A stretch of DNA of 64,000 nucleotides from Candidatus Lachnoclostridium avicola (GTDB taxonomy: Bacteria; Bacillota; Clostridia; Lachnospirales; Lachnospiraceae). The stretch spans positions 1 to 64,000 of the forward strand of contig DXFM01000013.1 in NCBI GenBank assembly GCA_019114465.1, in the 5' to 3' direction. The notes beneath the pieces are model-generated. The model searched no databases. It saw only the letters and a program-made list of their open reading frames with translations, and was not told the origin of the DNA. Each line of letters starts with the position of its first letter. Position 1 is the stretch's first letter. The position numbers and the translations under genes were made by a program. Below are positions 60,238 to 64,000 of the stretch, piece after piece.

Positions 60238-62159
60238 TGAAAACTTCACGGCTGAAACGATTTTTCCAGGATTTTTACCTGGTGTTCGTTCTCATATTTC
60301 TGTACGCCCCCATTCTCACCATGATGGTGCTGTCCTTCAACACCTCCAAATCGAGAACGGACTGGGGCGGCTTCACCCTGGACTGGTACGTCCAGATGTT
60401 TGAGAGCTCTTCCATTATGGACGCCCTCTACAACACCCTGCTCATCGCCTTTATCTCCGCCCTGGCGGCCACCATTTTAGGGACCGCGGCGGCCATCGGC
60501 ATCAGCAGCATGAAAAAGACGCCGCGGAATATTGTCATGGGAATCAACAACATCCCCATGCTCAATTCGGATATTGTGACAGGTATCTCCCTGATGCTGG
60601 GCTTCCTGGCTTTCGGCATCTCCCTGGGATTCAAGACCATCCTGCTCTCCCACATCACATTCTGCGTGCCCTATGTGATCCTAAGCGTCATGCCCAAATT
60701 AAAGCAGACCAGCCGCTATACCTACGAGGCGGCCATGGACCTGGGAGCCGGTCCGGTGGAGGCATTCTTCAAAGTGGTGCTGCCGGACATCATGCCCGGC
60801 GTCCTCTCCGGCTTCCTCCTGGCCTTCACCATGTCCCTGGACGATTTCATCGTGACCCATTTTACCAGGGGCGCCGGCGTCAACACCCTGTCCACCCTGA
60901 TCTACAGCGAGGTGCGCCGGGGAATTAAGCCGTCCATGTACGCCCTGTCCACAGTGATTTTCGTGACCGTGCTGGCCCTGCTCTTAATCACCAATTTCGC
61001 GCCGGAAAAGCAGGAGAAGAAAAACGGACTGCCCCTCACGGAAAAAGAGAAGGCCAGGAGACGCCATGTGGAACATGTGCGCAAGGGCCTGCTGGTGGCC
61101 GCCTCCTTCTTCGTCATCGCGGCGGTGTCCTTCACCACCTACTGCCACTTTGCCGTCCCGGTCTCCAACGAGCTTTACGTCTACAACTGGGGCGAGTACA
61201 TTGACGAGAGCGTCATCGAGGATTTCGAGAAGGAGACCGGCATTCATGTGGTCTACGACCTGTTCGAGACCAACGAGGAAATGTATCCGGTAATCGAGGC
61301 CGGAGGCGTGGCTTACGACGTGGTCTGCCCGTCGGACTACATGATCCAGAAGATGATCGAAAACGACCTGCTGGCAGAAATCGACTTTGACAACATCCCC
61401 AACATCGACCAGATCGACCCGGAGTACATGGAGCGTTCCAAAGCCTTTGACCCGGAAAACAAATACTCTGTGCCCTACACCTGGGGAACGGTGGGCATCC
61501 TCTACAACGACAAGCGCCTGGAGGAGCTGGGCGTGGAGCCGCCGGACAGCTGGCTGGATCTGTGGGACGAGCGCCTGGCCGGGGAAATTCTCATGCAGGA
61601 CAGCGTGAGAGACGCCTTCATGTGCGCCCTGAAGCCCCTGGGCTACTCCTTAAACTCCACAGATCCCAATGAGCTGGAGCAGGCCAAGGACATGCTCATC
61701 GCCCAGAAGCCCCTGGTTCAGGCCTACGTCATCGACCAGGTGCGGGACAAGATGCTGGGGGAGGAGGCCGCCGTGGGTGTCATCTACTCCGGCGAAATGC
61801 TCTACCTCCAGGAGCTGGCGGAAGGGAAGGATTTCAACCTGGAGTACGTGATCCCGAAAGAGGGAACCAACCTGTGGATCGACTCCTGGGTGATCCCCAA
61901 AAACGCGAAAAACAAGGAGAACGCGGAGAAATGGATTGACTTCCTCTGCCGTCCCGATATCGCCAAGCGCAACTTTGAATACATCACCTACGCCACCCCC
62001 AACCGGGGCGCCTTCGAGCTTCTGGACGAAGATCTTCAGCAGAACAAGGCCGTATTCCCCGACTGGGATTCCCTGGAAAACGCGGAAGTGTACCAGTATC
62101 TGGGAGAGGAGGCGGACAGCCTGTACAACGAGCTGTGGAAGGAAGTGAAGTCCAATTAA
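60237..62159 (+). CDS. potCD: Fused permease and substrate-binding protein PotCD
   Basis: 640 residues. Residues 1-258 are PotC, with six helices and the EAA loop YEAAMDLGAGPVEAFFKVVLPDIMPG. A charged linker (259-284, KQEKKNGLPLTEKEKARRR) and one extra helix (285-302) lead to PotD (311-640): ELYVYNWGEYIDESVIEDFEKETG, YDVVCPSDYMIQKM and WIDSWVIPKNAKN, the polyamine-binding fold. The binding protein is therefore tethered to the outer face instead of being a lipoprotein. Such PotCD fusions are known in Firmicutes. The gene runs into the hsdM frame with no terminator between. Confidence 0.94.
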   Translation: MKTSRLKRFFQDFYLVFVLIFLYAPILTMMVLSFNTSKSRTDWGGFTLDWYVQMFESSSIMDALYNTLLIAFISALAATILGTAAAIGISSMKKTPRNIVMGINNIPMLNSDIVTGISLMLGFLAFGISLGFKTILLSHITFCVPYVILSVMPKLKQTSRYTYEAAMDLGAGPVEAFFKVVLPDIMPGVLSGFLLAFTMSLDDFIVTHFTRGAGVNTLSTLIYSEVRRGIKPSMYALSTVIFVTVLALLLITNFAPEKQEKKNGLPLTEKEKARRRHVEHVRKGLLVAASFFVIAAVSFTTYCHFAVPVSNELYVYNWGEYIDESVIEDFEKETGIHVVYDLFETNEEMYPVIEAGGVAYDVVCPSDYMIQKMIENDLLAEIDFDNIPNIDQIDPEYMERSKAFDPENKYSVPYTWGTVGILYNDKRLEELGVEPPDSWLDLWDERLAGEILMQDSVRDAFMCALKPLGYSLNSTDPNELEQAKDMLIAQKPLVQAYVIDQVRDKMLGEEAAVGVIYSGEMLYLQELAEGKDFNLEYVIPKEGTNLWIDSWVIPKNAKNKENAEKWIDFLCRPDIAKRNFEYITYATPNRGAFELLDEDLQQNKAVFPDWDSLENAEVYQYLGEEADSLYNELWKEVKSN

Positions 62160-62244
62160 ACGACAAAATTCTGATACGGAAAACCGGCAGGCGGCGGAGC
62201 TGTCCTCCCGCCTCTGGTCCATCGCCAATGACCTGCGGGGGAAT

Positions 62245-63708
62245 ATGGACGCCTCCAAATTTAAAGACTATATCCTCAGCATTATCTTTTACCGGTATCT
62301 GTCAGAGCACGCCGCCCAGTGGGCGGAAAATATGTGGCCGGGAGAAAAAGGCTCCTATGAGGAACTGTTTTCCAGAGATCCATCTGCCTTCCGCAGCTGG
62401 TCTCTGGACAGCCTGGGATATGTGCTGGAACCCCGATACCTGTTTTCCTCCCTCATCCGCCGGATTGAAGCCGGCACCTTCTCCGTCTCCCTCTTAAAAG
62501 AGGCGGTGGAGTCGGTGACCGCTTCCCCCCGGACGCCGGAGGCGAAGGCCGCCTTCGACGGCATCTTCGACTCCCTGGATCTAAACGCCATGGAGCTGGG
62601 GAAAAATGAGGAGCAGCGCTCCCGCCTGATCTCCCGGGTCCTCTTAACCATCAGCGAGATCTCCTTTGGGGCCGGGGACGCCGCCATGGATGTGCTGGGA
62701 ACCGCCTACATGATTCTCATCGGCCTGTTCGCGTCGGACGCGGGGAAAAAAGGCGGGGAGTTTTTCACCCCCGTCCAGTTTTCCAGGCTCTGCGCCCGCC
62801 TGGCCTGTCTGGGACTTGAGGAGATCCCTTCCGCCTGCGACCCGGCCATGGGCTCAGCCACCATGCTCCTGGAGGTCAGCCGGGCGGCGGGAGAGATTCC
62901 CGTAGGCCATTTTTACGGCCAGGAAAAAAACCGCACCACCTACAACCTGGCCCGGATGAACATGCTGGTCCACGGCATTTCCTGCGGAAAATTCTCTTTC
63001 TACAACGACGACACCATCGCCTCCGACCAGTTCGGCAGCCGCAGGTTCCGGGTACAGGTGGCCAATCCACCCTACTCCCAGAAGTGGGACGCCCCCGGGG
63101 AATATCTGAAAGATCCCCGCTTTGCCGGCCCCGGGCGTCTGGCTCCCAGATCCTATGAAGATCTGGCTTTCGTCCTCCACATGATCTGGCATATGGACGA
63201 GGAAGGCCGGGCAGTGGTGCTGCTGCCCCACGGTGTACTGTTTCGGGGCGGGGCGGAAGCTGCCATCCGTTCTTACTTCATCCGAGATCTCAATGTGCTG
63301 GACGCCGTCATCGGACTCCCCGCCGGCTGTTTTCACAGCACTCCCATCCCCGTCTGCTGTCTGGTATTTGCCCGCGGCAGATCCTGTCAGGACAGCATTC
63401 TGTTTATGGACGCTTCCAGAAGCTTTGTGCCGGGAAAAAGGATGAACACCATCTCCGACCGGGACCTGGAACACATCGTGGCCGCCTGCACGGCCCGGGA
63501 GGACGAGGACCGTTTCTGCCGGAATGTATCCCGGAAAGAGATTGAAGACAACGACTACAACCTGACCATCTCCCGGTACGTGGACGTGAGGGAGACGGCT
63601 CCGCCGGTGGATCTGGGCCGGGTGCAGAAGGACCTGGAGGAGCACCGTGCCCTCTGCCGCCGGCTGGAACAGCAGGTAGACGAATATCTGTCCCGTCTGG
63701 GACTATAG
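62245..63708 (+). CDS. hsdM: Type I restriction-modification DNA methyltransferase subunit HsdM
   Basis: At least 487 residues from the only ATG. N6-adenine methyltransferase motifs: FFTPVQFSRLCARL, motif I ACDPAMGSATMLLEVS and motif IV VANPPYSQKWD (NPPY). It methylates adenines at the site chosen by HsdS. The N-terminal helical domain clearly begins earlier: the same frame upstream reads AAELSSRLWSIANDLRGN, an HsdM-like start, but has no ATG, GTG or TTG back to the in-frame TGA at 62146. An ATT at 62155 that overlaps the PotCD stop is the only other plausible start. hsdS follows after 9 bp. Confidence 0.92.
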   Translation: MDASKFKDYILSIIFYRYLSEHAAQWAENMWPGEKGSYEELFSRDPSAFRSWSLDSLGYVLEPRYLFSSLIRRIEAGTFSVSLLKEAVESVTASPRTPEAKAAFDGIFDSLDLNAMELGKNEEQRSRLISRVLLTISEISFGAGDAAMDVLGTAYMILIGLFASDAGKKGGEFFTPVQFSRLCARLACLGLEEIPSACDPAMGSATMLLEVSRAAGEIPVGHFYGQEKNRTTYNLARMNMLVHGISCGKFSFYNDDTIASDQFGSRRFRVQVANPPYSQKWDAPGEYLKDPRFAGPGRLAPRSYEDLAFVLHMIWHMDEEGRAVVLLPHGVLFRGGAEAAIRSYFIRDLNVLDAVIGLPAGCFHSTPIPVCCLVFARGRSCQDSILFMDASRSFVPGKRMNTISDRDLEHIVAACTAREDEDRFCRNVSRKEIEDNDYNLTISRYVDVRETAPPVDLGRVQKDLEEHRALCRRLEQQVDEYLSRLGL

Positions 63709-63717
63709 GAGAATGTT

Positions 63718-64000
63718 ATGGACGCACCTTCCCTGCGCTTTCCGGAATTTTCCCGTTCCGGCCCCTGGAAGCCTCTCCCCTTCGGGGAGCTGGCTCTGTT
63801 AAAAAATGATAAAATTTCTCCCCGCACCGCTCCCACTTCCCTTCCCTGCATCGAGCTGGAGCATCTGGAATCGGACACGGGACGGATTCTGGGCAGCACG
63901 GAGGTGACGCCCTCCATGGCGGTGAAAAACCGGTTTGAGGCGGGGGACGTGCTCTTTGGAAAGCTGCGTCCCAACCTGCGCAAATACGCCAGGCCGGACT
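63718..64000 (+). CDS. hsdS: Type I restriction-modification specificity subunit HsdS, N-terminal part
   Basis: 94 codons to the window edge. The start MDAPSLRFPEFSRSGPWKPLPFGEL is the usual opening of an HsdS target-recognition domain, and FEAGDVLFGKLRPNLRKYARPD is the strongly conserved LFGKLRPYLxK motif. AGGAG overlaps the hsdM stop. HsdS sets the DNA sequence recognised by the complex. The hsdR gene is not in the window. Confidence 0.93.
   Translation, partial: MDAPSLRFPEFSRSGPWKPLPFGELALLKNDKISPRTAPTSLPCIELEHLESDTGRILGSTEVTPSMAVKNRFEAGDVLFGKLRPNLRKYARPD

Noticed and set aside
62245-64000. Possible novel defence system at the right edge
   Set aside because: hsdM and the start of hsdS match a standard type I restriction-modification locus; nothing unusual is visible before the window ends except the missing start codon, which is reported separately.

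Overview
The window reads as chromosome from a spore-forming member of the Clostridia, most likely a Lachnospiraceae species of moderately high GC. Support for this: a Firmicutes-type S10 operon start, FtsEX with a coiled-coil M23 hydrolase, RecD2, a proline T-box, CvfB, a CotS-family protein, a PdaB-like deacetylase behind a sigma-E-like promoter, an archaeal-type ProS, and a potA-potB-potCD operon. I see no prophage, transposase or CRISPR array. Almost everything is core or household; the accessory part is a type I restriction-modification locus entering at the right edge.

Layout. 1-2.1 kb: rpsJ-rplC-rplD-rplW (minus strand) behind a consensus promoter and a long structured leader. 2.2-8.7 kb: division and cell-wall operon ftsE-ftsX-M23 hydrolase-ctp, preceded by a CdaR-like regulator and a MalK-like ATPase whose catalytic motifs are eroded. 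8.9-12 kb: YitT protein, methyltransferase, CvfB and acyl-ACP thioesterase. 12.1-14.4 kb (plus): a DUF1538 membrane protein paired with a tandem PII-like protein. 14.5-21 kb: three identical tRNA-Gln(CUG) genes, each with its own promoter and terminator, interleaved with a mannonate-dehydratase/permease operon and its divergent LysR regulator, an ABC exporter and a NERD protein. 21-25.3 kb: comF, recD2, mreB/mbl. 25.3-31.9 kb: an orphan structured intergenic region, a CmpB-type membrane protein with a hendecad coiled coil, a BlaI/BlaR1-like pair, an acyltransferase and a phosphohexomutase. 32-39.3 kb: an intergenic region with two long inverted repeats, a CotS-like kinase, CCA-adding enzyme, T-box-controlled proS, pdaB, a repeat-bearing surface protein and a small HD hydrolase. 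40.3-45.4 kb: glgB-mscS-malQ, with an unusual Lys-rich repeat tail on GlgB. 45.5-52.1 kb: M20 amidohydrolase, a three-protein phosphorelay ending in an HD-GYP protein, and a DUF3810 protein. 52.3-57.6 kb: signal peptidase, an antiporter behind a riboswitch-like leader, a gene relic, rpiB, aroC and a beta-propeller lactonase. 57.7-64 kb: a polyamine uptake operon (HTH-cupin regulator, PotA, PotB, fused PotCD) running directly into hsdM and hsdS.

The points most worth a second look are: the MalK-like ATPase that lost four catalytic motifs but kept Walker A; the double long palindrome at 32036-32162; the histone-H1-like tail on GlgB; the attenuator-type leader of the antiporter at 54257-54353; the DUF1538-PII pair; and the unassigned structured RNA candidate near 25.4 kb. 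I did not find a clearly new multi-gene defence or metabolic system. All homology statements come from recognising motifs by eye; no searches were run.
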